From contig CAJJDM010000040.1 of the NCBI GenBank assembly GCA_905182975.1, positions 434,001 through 498,000 of the forward strand: a stretch of DNA of 64,000 bases, given 5' to 3'. Of the stretch, positions 34,186 through 46,500 are shown in pieces. The notes beneath the pieces are model-generated. The model had not been told where the DNA came from. It saw only the letters and a program-made list of their open reading frames with translations, and did no database searches. Position numbers and translations under genes: made by a program. The stretch's first letter is position 1; each line of letters begins with the position of its first letter. The stretch comes from Paramecium primaurelia (taxonomy: Eukaryota; Ciliophora; Oligohymenophorea; Peniculida; Parameciidae).

Positions 34186-36607
34186 ATGTTATTTGATCAA
34201 AAGAAAACAGATGAAATAAAGCTTAATCCCAGATATTAAAATCTTTTAAAATGGGGATTAGATAATGGTGTGATTATTAAAGATGTTGATCTACCAGCAG
34301 CCTTTGGAGAACTTACAGGTGTTGTTGCTACTAAGGATATTCCTGCAAATACTGTATTATGATAATTTTATAAATTTAAGGCAATCATCTGTGTGCCTTA
34401 AACATTGATTATATCTTAAGAAAAATGTAAATAAAGTTCATTATCTATTGTTTATGATAAGCATCCTGAACTATTTGATGAAAATGAGATTTCTGATGCT
34501 GAATTTAATATCCTAAGTAACTAATTTAATTAATTGAATAGTTTTCTATTTGTTCAATGAAAAGAAAAAGGGTGAATAATCATTTTATCATCCATACATA
34601 TAAGCTATTTAATCAAATAACACTTTAATTGATTGGACAAAAGAAGAACTTAGATACATTGAAGATCCTATAATACTAGATGAATTTGCTATTGTAAGAG
34701 ATGATTTAAATGACTTATGGAATTAAGCAAAAGATATATTTAATGAATTTATTTCAATCTTTGGAGATATACGTCCAACAGATAAATAAGATTTTTATTG
34801 GGCTGCTTAAAGTGTTATGAGTAGATGTTTTGGTTGGTCTTTGAAATCTACAAGTATGATTCCTATTGCTGATTTTCTTAATCATTCTAATAAGGCATGT
34901 ACTCATTATTTGGTTCATTCTAAAATTGAGAAACTAGAATAAGAAAGACTTTAAGCTAAAAAGAATAGAAGAAATGAATAGAATTATGATAGTGATCTTG
35001 AAAATCTTGAAAATATGGAAGATTCCTTTATAAGATTATTGGAAGAATAATATAAATTTAAAGGAAATAAAATCAATTTAAGTATTCTTAAGATACAATA
35101 AGATGAATCTTAGATAAAATAATATGAAGATTAAAAATAGTCTTATATATTATAACATTAACATTATTTAACTGAAAATCAATTAAAAGATATTGATAAT
35201 TTGGATAATTTATCAAATGTAGATAAAAGAGCTATGATTAATTGGATCAATTATGAACAAATGATTTAAAATCCAGATGTCAATCTTTGGGATTTAGGAT
35301 TCCTTACATCTTCAGATAGTGAAGATAATGATTCTGATGAAGAAGTAGAAATAGCCAGAAATAAGCAGTTTGAATCTGTTAAAATTAAAGAATTAACTGA
35401 TTGGAAGATGAAATTTGAAGAAAAGAAAAAACAAAGAAAAGGAAATAGTCTATAAGATATTAATATAGAATAATAAAAAATAGAATTAAATTAAGAATCA
35501 AATAATGAATATAGCAATGGAGATTTATAAAGCTAAATAGATAGTGAAAGCATATTGACAATTTGTTTAAATAATGGTATTTTATTTGAAACCTAATATT
35601 AGAAAAGAAAAACTTAGTAACTATAAAAGGTTTGCCTCCACAATAGATCTAAGCTATGAAATAGAGACAGTAATAAATGATGGAGAATAACAAATAGAAA
35701 CAATAACTTTAATCATACATCTAAGAATAACAATAAATTTAGGATGAAGAAAGTGAAAGTGATAGTAGTGAAGAGTCTAAATGGGATTGGCTTGAAGAGA
35801 ATGATAAAGATGCATATTTTTGTATTACAACTACAGAACCAATAAAGAAAGGTGAATAAGTTACAGTATCTTATGGAAGAAGAACTAATAGATTCTTACT
35901 TAGCTGGTATGGATTTACTTTAGCTGAAAATAAATACAGTTCTTTTAATTTTAGAGTAATAAGTTGATTCTAAAAAAGTTATGGTTGAATACAGAAATTA
36001 GTAAAGAAAAGATGTAAAGTTAGAAATAAATATTTGATACAATTACTATAAATAAATTAATTTGTTCAGAAGAATGGGATACAGGTACAATAAAATATAA
36101 TGGATATGAAATACCTATTTCATCAATTACAAAAGAATTCAGAATTAAAAAAAACAAATTGAATATGGATTTACTTATGTATTTGAGGTTATACCTTATG
36201 CTTTATCAAGTTTAAGAAAAGGATGTATTAATTACTATTCCAGTATCAATTGATTATGAAGTATTTGTGATGCAGTTTTGTATATAATTATTATAGCATT
36301 ATCTTAATTCCTACTCTTAGGGATTAGATTAAGATATCAAAGAATTAGATACATAAATATCATTCTCAAGAAGATTTGCTGTATATAATATTTTTAATTA
36401 TAGATCCATATAAATAGAGAACGCAAAGAAATTCTTATAAATTAGATTATGATTCTATTGGAAGCTATAATTATATTAAAAAAATATAAGGAAAACAATG
36501 ATTTGAAACAAACATACATATAAGAGATTCATAATAATGTTTATTAAAAGATGGAAATTTTAAGAGGCTTAAAAGTATATCTCAAATCAATTAATGAATT
36601 TCTTTGA
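34186..36607 (+). CDS. SET-domain methyltransferase (Rubisco-LSMT/SETD type) with large acidic insert
   Basis: Starts LKWGLDNGV, with GVVATKDIPANT downstream, the usual opening of the LSMT/SETD3/SETD6 class. RCFGWS...MIPIADFLNHS is the conserved SET core. The next conserved block, GEQVTVSYGRRTNRFLLSWYGF, comes only about 300 residues later, after an acidic Glu/Asp/Gln/Ser-rich insert. After a 23-nt intron (GTAATAAG...AAG) the C-terminal Rubisco-LSMT substrate-binding-like helices follow, to TGA at 36605-36607. Introns of 27 and 25 nt near the start are clear, and others remain in the insert. It transfers methyl from S-adenosylmethionine to a lysine or histidine of a protein substrate, not identifiable here. 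Confidence 0.82.
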
Positions 36608-36653
36608 TAATTATAGGTTTAATCAGTGAATTTATATTATTATTTTTATTCAT

Positions 36654-38234
36654 ATGTTTTTTACTTAGAAAATAGTCAAGTTTGTTATATTACCTTACAA
36701 AAATGGTACTATTATGATTAAAATCATTAGCACTTCCAATTAAATTCAATTTATAAATTGGAGCAAATATGGTTGGAAATACACAAGAACATGAAGTTTG
36801 TATTAATAATAAATAAATTGTCAATAATCATTGTTGTGTTGTTTTGAATGAAGATGAAATAGAACTTATTGTATTAGATGGTCCAGTCTTTTATAAAAAT
36901 GCAGATGGAGAATTTGAATAATTGGCCAAGAATTCTGTTCTTAGGTACAATCATTCGTTAAATTAGTTTAAATATTGAATCCGCGGATTTTTTAATACGA
37001 TTAGGTTAAACTATAGAAGCTAAAGTTTAAGTGCTTGATGTAACATAGAATCCTTCTCACACAAAATAATAACCATAAAAAGAAATATTAAAAGAACCTT
37101 AATAAGAATCTAAACAATTCAATTTATAAGAACGATTATCTACAATAGAAGTTAAAGTAGTTGAAAGTTTATATACATCACCTTAAAGTGAATTGCAATA
37201 TTTCAAATCTATTCAAGAATAAGAATAAATTAATATTGATTTAAAATAAGATGAAGATATTAATTCAGTTTCATTTAATTAATAATAAGAAAATAATAAT
37301 AAACAAAAAGAATAGATTGATAAAATAGAATAAATAAAGAAAAATGAATCTAATCAAAGAACAGATTTATTTTAATTTAATGATTATGAATAATAAACTG
37401 AAATGTTATCTCATGGAACTCCTGATTTTAATAAAAATTCAAATGATAAGAAAGGAATTGTAAATAAAACTAAATAGAAAAAGAAATAATCTACTTTAGA
37501 TTATTTAATTATGCCATAACGAAAAGATAGAGAAAGTTCTCCAAAAAAGAAAAGTCATCATAAATTAATGAAAGAAATAAAAAAAGAAAGTAATAGAATG
37601 AGTTAAAGGAAGTGTAGTAGATGGAAATTTTATATAGCTTTTTCAGGATTTCATCCAAGTAGAGAAGAATAATAGTTTTTATTAATTTAAAATATTTAAA
37701 TATGTTTAGAAGATTATACATTTAATATGTTAATAATGGAAGATAATGTTTAATTAAGATCAATAAAATTATTGATAGCATTAGCTAAAGGAATCCCTAT
37801 AATTTCTAGAGATTGGTTAACTAGATCAATAAATTAATATGAGATACTTGATCATAATTAATATTAAGTTAAATTTTCTAATGAATTTTGTAAAGAATAT
37901 AATTTTGATTTTAAGCAATATTAAAAAAGACTATAAAAATGGTAAGTATTTAATTTAATACTTTAGTAAAGAAGCAAAAATATTACCTTTAGAAGGTGTG
38001 ACAATATTTGTTCCAAAAAGAATGAGTTATCATATTGAACATTTCGAATTAGAATTTTTGGTTGAATCCTTAGGTGGTAAATTTGTACATTAAATACATG
38101 ATGATGATGGAAAAGCATAAATTTATATGTTAATACCTAAAGATCAAACAAAAATTATAGGATATGATTAATACTAATAAAGTCCTATTGAATGTCTATT
38201 CAAAAGTGCATTAAAATATAAAAATCTCCTTTGA
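36654..38234 (+). CDS. MDC1-like FHA / tandem-BRCT protein, 502 residues
   Basis: Introns of 25, 22 and 25 nt give exactly 503 codons. Residues about 15-110 look like an FHA domain (LQIGANMVGN...VNNHCCVVL), though the usual GR is not seen. A Gln/Lys/Ser-rich linker of about 200 residues follows. The C-terminal 190 residues form tandem BRCTs: FYIAFSGF, then RSIKLLIALAKGIPIISRDWL, then LPLEGVTIFV. This closely parallels the R.(V/I)K.L.AL..GIPI.S.DWL block of MDC1, with the phosphoserine-binding Ser-Gly and Lys retained. MDC1 reads phosphorylated H2AX at DNA breaks. That role here is inference. Confidence 0.78.
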
Positions 38235-38250
38235 TAAATTTATAATATTT

Positions 38251-39763
38251 ATGATATTATTATATTTGATACTCCATTCTATTAATGCATCTTTACTTAA
38301 AGATGTAAGTAAACTTTATGAAGATCTTAGATATCAAACCTAATATTTTATGACATAAACACCAAAAAATATGGTGGATTCAAATTTTGGTTTAAAATCT
38401 TAAACACTTGATTATTCAGATATATATATAGATGAAGATGAAAATGAAGATTATTAAATAGATTTTATCTAAAAAATACCTTTTATTTAAGATATATAAT
38501 AAAATAGGAGAATTTTAGATTAAGATCCTACAAATCCTGAACCAGTCTTTAATACTACTGTTAATGAGTATTATAAATAAGGTCCTTTAATTTCAATTTA
38601 TTGTGGTTTTGGTCAATAGATTTTGTTAAATGTAACAAAATATTTTTGTTCTTAATAAAGAGTTACCAAAAAATAATATGAATAAGAAATAAAAAAAGAT
38701 CTTTGTGAAATAAGATATAGATTATCTTATGGATGTTTATGTCCACCTGATTTTTATGATATTTAATGTTTAAAATGGAATCAAATAATATGTGAAATAG
38801 ATTAACCATTTAAAGATTGTTAAAGTTTAATTAATAAAGAATATTACAATGAAAATATTGATGGTAATCCTCCTTGTTTTGAATTGTAAAATGATAAATA
38901 TGTTGAAGTAATTATCTAGTTTGAATGTAGAATGTGAGAGCAGTTTGTAGAAATTTTGATTTATAAATGCTCCATCCTTCAGTCTATACTTAAGAAGAAA
39001 GTTTCGAAGTCATTTGGAGTAATTATTCAAGAGGAATTAGTGCTTTATCATTATAATTGTATAAATTTTCTCTTCCTAATCCTGCAAATCCAAATGATCC
39101 TGAATTTTATATTTAATTTGCTCTCCCAGAAGAAGAAGAAAAATAACTCTATAAATTTGACTATTAACCATTATTTTTTGATGCAGAAAATCTGAAAAGC
39201 TCATTCTAGTTTACTATGAATCCTTACATCACTTATATTAATTGGACTAATCTAAAGGAATCTAAAACAACATTAGTTTAATAAGACCTTAGTGAAAGTT
39301 AACTTTTAGGATAAGAATATATTACTATTACAATTCAAACTGAAAATATGGTCTCTCTATTTGGTAGATACTCAATAGAGATTGGACTCATTATTAATGT
39401 CACTCACTTTTATTCAATATAAAAATATGTTCATTTACATGAATTTCAAGATAATCTAATTTACAAACCATAATTTTAACCAAAAATATTATTCTTTGAA
39501 GATCTCTCTTTTAAAGGTTATTTATACAATTATTCTTAGAATCTGTTAATGAATCTTCATCAAATTAAATTCTTTAAATTGAAGTTATATTAGGGATATT
39601 ATTATTTTTGATGACTTTTTGTATATGCTTTAAATATCGACATAACTTTTTATATACATTTAGATTAAAAAGAATCAATTAAGAACAATATTAGAAGTCT
39701 CAGACTCCTAGAAAAGAAGTTGATATTGATAAAGATAATTTATCAAATTAAAGTTAAGGATGA
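38251..39763 (+). CDS. Type I membrane protein with signal peptide, 488 residues
   Basis: Two 23-nt introns (GTAATTATCTAG...TAG near 38907 and GTTATTTATAC...TAG near 39515) give exactly 489 codons. MILLYLILHSINA is a signal peptide. The lumenal part (to about residue 420) has an acidic segment, then scattered cysteines with Pro (YGCLCPPDF, PPCF), then a beta-like stretch. A single transmembrane helix (VILGILLFLMTFCICF) and a short basic cytoplasmic tail end the protein. No known domain is recognised. It is followed after 35 bp by the NPC1-type gene in the same orientation, both secretory-pathway proteins. Confidence 0.72.
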
Positions 39764-39798
39764 TTTTATTTCCTTAAATAATAATATTATTTAATTTA

Positions 39799-40728
39799 AT
39801 GATAATATTATTTACATTCATTGTCTATACATATTCTAGATGTGCATTCTCTGTAGAATGTTAAGGAAATAATTGTGATCCATTAGAAGTTGATACTGAA
39901 CCCTTTATAGCTCGTGTTTCATAATGTCCCCATATGGATGGAACTATGGTTTGTTGTAACAAAAATCAAGATGATCAAATGCAACGAAATTTTCAAGCTA
40001 TTGATGCTTCTTTTGGTAATGCTGGTGGTGGATGTGACATGTATAATATATACCCTCATTCTTAGTTGTGCATATAATTTGAAGAAATTCTGGTGTGAAT
40101 ATACTTGTAGTCCTAATTAAAGTTAATTCTTAACTACAAATGGATATACTAACATGAAAGATCCATTAAATCCAAAGAATATATTGAAAGTTTAATTAGT
40201 TGAAATTAAAGTCAAACCTTAAGTGGCATGTGTAATTATATTTATTTAAATCTCTATAGGACATGTGGTCATCTTGTAAGAGAACACAATTTGCCTCTTA
40301 AGTAACTGCCATGAAAACTCCAGGAGGATTCTTTAATTTTTAAGGAGAATAGGCAGTGTATATATATTGATTAATATATTAGTGGTTAAGCTAAATAATT
40401 CATATCAGTCAAATTTGTGGATAATGATGAAGAAACTATTAATTTTGATTTTGTTCCTGATTGCAAATATGAATATCCACCTGGTCCAGATGGTAAAATT
40501 GTAACACCAGATGGATTTATTATCTCAGAAAAATGCTCTTGTAATAATTGTGATCTAATGTGTCATGATGAGGAAATTCTTTATTAAGCCACTGGTGTTT
40601 TTGAAGGTTTCAATGGATATTTAGTATTATGGGTCTGGGCAGGAACAATTGTAATAGCAGCCTTAATTACTGGATTTAGATATTATAAATAAAAAACTGA
40701 GAATCAAATCTTAATAGATCCAATTTGA
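39799..40728 (+). CDS. Stand-alone NPC1 N-terminal (sterol-binding) domain with single membrane anchor, 283 residues
   Basis: Introns of 25, 28 and 25 nt give exactly 284 codons. A signal peptide (MIILFTFIVYTYS) is followed by a Cys-rich lumenal domain with the order of the NPC1 N-terminal domain: CC.......(Q)..NF, then LKKFWCEYTCSPNQ, C...WSSCKR, GCD-like spacing, and the closing KCSCNNCDLMC. That closing block corresponds to the CSC..C..C of NPC1 just before its first membrane helix. One transmembrane helix follows (VLWVWAGTIVIAALITGF), then about 18 residues and TGA. Full-length NPC1 (about 1,280 residues, 13 TM, sterol-sensing domain) is not present. The lumenal domain is expected to bind sterol handed over by NPC2. 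Confidence 0.8.
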
Positions 40729-41051
40729 TTTTGTTCTTTATTCATTGTTAATTTGTAAAACTTTATGCTTATACATTATTTTTTTGCTTTTATTTCATGA
40801 TATTATAATTTAATAATTTAAATGAGTTAACTAAATTGATAATTTTTATTATCTTAATATTAAATAAATTTTATACAAAGATTTTAAATTTCTAGATATA
40901 CTGTATTTAATAAAGTATTTCTTTTTAAACAATTTTAATAATAAAAAATATAATTTAATAAAATTTAATTACTTATAAATTTAAAGCATTACTCTTAAGA
41001 TACTGAAAGATATATAGACTATTACAAATAAGAAAAGAGACTCTAATTTGA
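40729..41051. other. Convergent intergenic region, nothing recognised
   Basis: About 320 bp between two convergent stops, AT-rich, presumably carrying both polyadenylation regions. No specific signal can be named. Confidence 0.4.
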
Positions 41052-42287
41052 TCACTATTATCTATCTTCCCATCTTATTCTTTTTCCATTCTCCCAAAAC
41101 CCATATTTCATCTATCCATCAGCCATAATATATTTGCCTTTTCCATGTTATTTACCATCTACCCATTCCCCTTCAAATATTCTTCCATCTGGCCATAAAT
41201 ATTTACCCCTTCCATGCTTCTTATCCTCCTAATATTCACCATGATAAGCTCTTCCATCAGCCCACTAATAAAAACCATAACCATGCATTTTATTATATCT
41301 CCAATTACCCTTATACTTTCTACCGTCTGCCCATATATACTCTCCCTAATGATGATAAAATACAATATTACTTATCCATTGATTTTATTATCAAACCAAG
41401 CTCCATCATAAAAACTTCCATCTGGCCAGATATATAAACCTTTACCTTGTTTCTTTCCTTAAAAATATTCTCCTTTATAACAAGAATTATCAATCCCTTA
41501 ATTTAAAATGATAATTACATTTTTCTTCCCCTTATCCATGCTATAAATCATTTTACCAATGACCTTCATAAATTGCTCCACTTTATTAGGTATAAACTCC
41601 AAAACCATTCGCCTAATCATTTTCCCATTATCCTGTATATATATCCCCATCTATATGATAAAAAGTTCCTTTCCCACAGGCCTTATTATCCTACCATTAT
41701 CCTTCATACTTTGCACCATCTGGCCAAATTTAAGTTCCATAACCATCTCTTTTATTGCCCAACCATTCCCCTTCATATGAGGCACCACTCCTAAATTAAT
41801 ATTTTGGTCTTTTTTCTCTAATTGAATTATTTAGATTAACTTCTATTTTAAATTTATTTTTAGCTACCTGCATATTCTTCTGAATTGAAATATTTTTATG
41901 CATTCCTTCTTTATTTACTTTAACTTGTATCTTGATCATCACATTTTTGAGCATCATTATGAAAGGACCTCATTTATTGGAAATTTTATCTTGCTTTGTG
42001 TCCTTTCCATTACTTTTAAATTACAGTAGCCATCTAAGCTAATAATTATTCTTATTGATTTTCATAGACGGATTCTTGATTATCCTTCAAATAATTCTAT
42101 TTTGTTTGAGTCTATTATAAATTAGATAGATATAAACTTTAATTGAATGATTTGAGGCTTGAGATGGTTAGGAAATTACAGATATTCCATTTTTATTACT
42201 TTCTGTTTTTTTTGTTATATTAACTTCATATAACAATTCTTGCTTGTCTTTTTAGCATTATCCACAATTCGAACAGTTAGATCCCAT
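41052..42287 (-). CDS. Lipid-anchored MORN-repeat protein, 395 residues
   Basis: Introns of 22 nt (GTAATTATC...AAG) and 26 nt (GTAATATTG...TAG) give exactly 396 codons. The start MGSNCSNCGQC carries Gly2, Ser6 and nearby cysteines, fitting myristoylation with palmitoylation. Residues about 20-165 are polar without a motif. Residues about 170-390 hold nine or so MORN repeats (WPDGAKYEGQWQDNKACGKG, WENDQANGFG, WVDGKQHGKG). A membrane-tethered scaffold at the cell cortex or basal body is the likely role. It is the third MORN gene in about 12 kb. Confidence 0.87.
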
Positions 42288-42581
42288 ATTTATAAAAAAG
42301 GGTTTATTGAATTCAACAAATTATAAAATAAATAATATATCAATTTCTAATGGATTTTTGAGAGAATCTAAACTATTTATCAGAATAGATATTCATTTTC
42401 ATTAAAATTATAATCATACATTTCTCTTAAACTAGTAAATTTATTATCTTTTAGGTATAGATATAAATTAATTATAAATTTTTCTTTATTCATGATTACT
42501 AATCTTAATTTATCAATCTTTTGCATTATAATTTAATAGAATAACAAAAAACAACTGATTGTTAATAATAATAAAAATTTA

Positions 42582-43526
42582 TCATAAAATAAATGTAATT
42601 ATCATTTCAGAAATCAAATTAGAAGTGCGTTCACACTCTACTGCTGGATTAAATTCACTCAAATCAATTAATTTAATTTTGCTTGATTTCTTTGCTCTTT
42701 CCATAATAGATAAAGCTTCAATATTAGTCAATCCTCCAACAATTGATGGTGCAGAAACTCCTGGACACCATGCACTATTAATAGAATCTACATCAAAAGA
42801 TAAGAAAATATAGTCAATGTTTTTATCATTTTCAAATTCTGTTAATACATTATTCATAGCACTTAAGCCTTAGTTTTCAGCATTTAATCTTCTGATATCT
42901 TTTTCCATGAAATATACTTTTCCACCTTTATTTAATACATATTAGTAATGTTCATATGAGCAAGTGCATCCTTTAATAGCAAATTCAACAAATTTACTAT
43001 TCTAAAAGCGTTCTACATCTTCAAGCATATTTCTGAATGGAGATCCTGAATGAGATTAATTTTAATTAATCAATGGTCTAACATCTAAATGAGAATCTAT
43101 GTTAATAACACCTAATTTTTTGCATTACATTCCATCAACTAATCCTTTAAAATTTGGATAGCTTTGATCATTGCTACCACCAATTACAATCACTTTCGCT
43201 TAAGGCAATTAATAATAAATTTCAGCAATATGTTAATAAAGATATTCATGTGCATCCTCTAATGTTAATTACTTAGGTACACACCCAACATGTATAACTT
43301 TTTATGATATATTACATTCTTTAAGTTTTTATTTTAACACTAGCATAATTTATTCATATCCATTTTCTCCTCCAGCTCTTCCTTTATTTCTTATTGTGCC
43401 TTCATCATATGGGAAACCAAATAAGACAACAATATTGGGTTCATTTTTGAAATTAGGTAAGTCTTGCATTGTAAAATCAATTGCAATAGATGGTTTACAT
43501 TAAATAAAATCGATTTCTTAATTCAT
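42582..43526 (-). CDS. Arginase/agmatinase/formimidoylglutamase-family hydrolase, 314 residues
   Basis: An intronless frame of exactly 315 codons. Binuclear-manganese motifs are present: IDSHLDVR (DAHxD-type) and SFDVDSINSAWCPG (the SFDxDxxDxxxxPG signature, with Asn for one Asp). The first motif, GGGHD or GGDHS in the family, reads GGSNDQS, so its histidine ligand is Asn. Some formimidoylglutamase-like branches are known to vary there. LSEFNPAVE near the end matches the conserved E.NP..D block. It hydrolyses a guanidino or formimino amide. Which substrate, and whether it is active with the altered ligand, is open. Confidence 0.83.
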
Positions 43527-43559
43527 ATAAAAATAATTACTGATTTATAATTATATATT

Positions 43560-46500
43560 TCAAAATTTAATATCATTAATTCCAATATTATTTGTGCCTT
43601 TCTATTTGATCTGTTATCTTTATAGATATATTTTATTTAATCCTTAATTTTGTTTTTTAGGTACTTAATTTAATTAATTTCTAGCAAACTAATCAAAAAC
43701 TGATTACTAGTCTATTGATTCATTATCACTATTTGTTTAAGGATCAGGAAGAGTTGGTCTTTTAACAACAGATTTAAAATTTTAACCTGTTTAGGAAAAC
43801 TTTTTAGCTCTCTCAGCTTATGTTATAGAATGTTTTTCATGATCGAATCTTTAATTTAGAATATTGAATTCGGAAGGAGATATTTAATTTGCAGCCCAAT
43901 CTTCATCATCTGAATCATCTCTAGATTATTTGAATAGATCTGATTCAGCTGCTTACCTTTAATTATATCCTTTAAAAGGGTTAATAGGTTCTTCAATCTA
44001 TTAATCCTTTCTTAACTAAGATTTTGGTTATACGCTTACAAAACCTGATGTTGGAACATCCCAATCATCATCAGCATCATTTTTATCATCTTAAATAATT
44101 TCTTTTTATAATTTCTTTTATTAAGCTGTAACTCCTTAATTATATACTTAATCATCATCTTCTTCATTTTCTATATTCCATCCAACATCATCATCATCTT
44201 GATCTACTAAAATTATATCATTCAATTTATCATTATTCTTTTAATCAAATTCATTAATATCCTATTTCAAATCTTCAATTTCATTTTACATTACTTCAAT
44301 TTCTGAGTTTTAATCACCAGTTTTTCTAGATTATTTTTATCGTTAAAGCATTTCCTATTCTTTTTGTTCCTATAATTTTTATTCTTCCAATAACTATTAA
44401 AGTTCTTCATCCTTCTTTTTTTATTCTATTTCTTATTATATTCTTAATTCTTCCTATTTTTACTACTCATCTTAAATTCTTTTAACTTCTTCTTCCTATT
44501 CTTTAATCTTTAATTCTTCTTATCTTAATCTCTCAGCCTATTATTCTAATTCTATTTTCTTTTATTCTGCTTACTTTTACTCTTCCTCAATTTTCTACTA
44601 TTAAATTAATTGGGCTAATCTTTCTTCTTCCTTTTATTATTCTATTCTTTATGCTTCCTATTTTTCTAACTCTAATCTTTCTAATTCCTTCTATTATTCA
44701 ATTCTCTATTATTCCTATCTTTCTAAATCTAATTTTTCTTCTTCCTTTTATTTTTCTATTCTTTATGCTTCTTATTATTATTAAATTAATAATTCTTATT
44801 ATTTTTTTTATTCTTCCAATATTTATTATTCTTTTTATTTTCTAATTCTTTCTTATTCTTATTATTTAATTTATTCTTATTTTTATTTTTCTTCTTCTTC
44901 TTATTTCTTTTTATCTTCTATTCTTTTAAGTTCTGCTTATCTTTCTAATTCTTATTTCTTAATCTCTTCTTATCTTTATTGTTCTTCATTTTATTTCTGT
45001 ATTTCTTTTTTCTTTTATTCTTCTATTTTATTCTATTCTTCTAATTATCTTAATTATTCTTATTATTTTTCATATGCAATTCTTTATTATTCTTCGAAAA
45101 TTTTCTATTATTATTATTATTCAAGTGTTTATTTCTATTATTATATATCTTATTAATCTCTTTATGATTCTCCAATTGATAATGGTTCAGAAACATCATT
45201 ATTAGGTATTTATAAGATTACTTCCTCTTAAAATCTATTAGAATTGTCTTATTTTGGATCAAGCATTTCTTATTTGAAAGTGAATTGAGAATTCTTTTGT
45301 AACATCTTCTAAAAAGGCTATTAACTATAATTAGGATCTTTATATTCAATAGATTCATCAATTTTAGGGAAAGATGGTTCCTCATCTTATTCATGTTAAT
45401 TAAATTTTTAACCATTCATAGAATCTTCAAAAGAAAATCTTTTAGATTACTTTGATCGCTAAGTTTAAAAAAATTCTGGAATAACTTAATGTGATTAAGA
45501 TACTGATGCATAATTGATATCTTCAAAAAAGTTCTCTTCTTTTTATGTTTCCCATATTAAACAAATACCAAATATAATGGTTACTATAAATGAATCAATA
45601 CTACTAATGAATAATTATTCTCTTAATTGATCTCTATATGCAAGTAAGACACTAGCTATTAAAGCAGGTATACAACAAAACTATAATAAATAAATAAATT
45701 AATGATACAAATGCACAAAGTCCATTGATAATATTCATACCAACCATATTTTCAACATCTGATAATTTACATTTTAAAAATCTAAATCCAAAGTATCTAG
45801 AAAAGTAAAATCTTGTCATAGAGAAACTGAGAATTGATAATAAATTTAAAAAGATATAAGCACATGAATTAGATTTCCTTGCTGTATACCATAAATTAAA
45901 AGCAGTATCACCTTTAGTACAATGTTTAATAACACATAAATTAATTAGATTTAATATTACATGAATTCCAATTGCAGCCATTAATAAATAAGTTTCTAAT
46001 TTCTCTAAAAGATAATCCAATTATAATAGAAGTAATACTGCCCATGATCCTATAATTATTAAACCTAATAAACCAACAGCTGATCCTGGAATAAAAGTCT
46101 ATTAATTATATATATATATAATACTTCAGTTTTTTATATTTTAGCTACAACAACACTTAATATCATAATAAAAGATACTATAGTAAATGGTATGGGTATA
46201 TATTTGTTTTCTTATAAATTTGAAATCACTTACTATTCTGTTTCTGTAACTTTCTCACATATTTAAATATTGTTTAACTAATTATATATATATATTAATA
46301 TACATCTTAATATCCTGTTGGACATGAAGTTAAACATGATTAATCTAGAAATTTATAATTTTATATGCAAGTTAGACATCCTTTTTCATCACAAGTAGCA
46401 CATTCATTTGAACATTTAATACAAACAAATGACTTTATGTAATAGTTAGTTAAGCAAGATTAAACACATAAGTTATTTAACATATATGGAGCACTAATTG

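Noticed and set aside
43560..45600. SCYL1-type pseudokinase tail or a separate coiled-coil gene
   Set aside because: The DDWDVP-like acidic end recalls such tails, but no kinase domain exists upstream, and the frame runs continuously from the TM region with an exact codon count.
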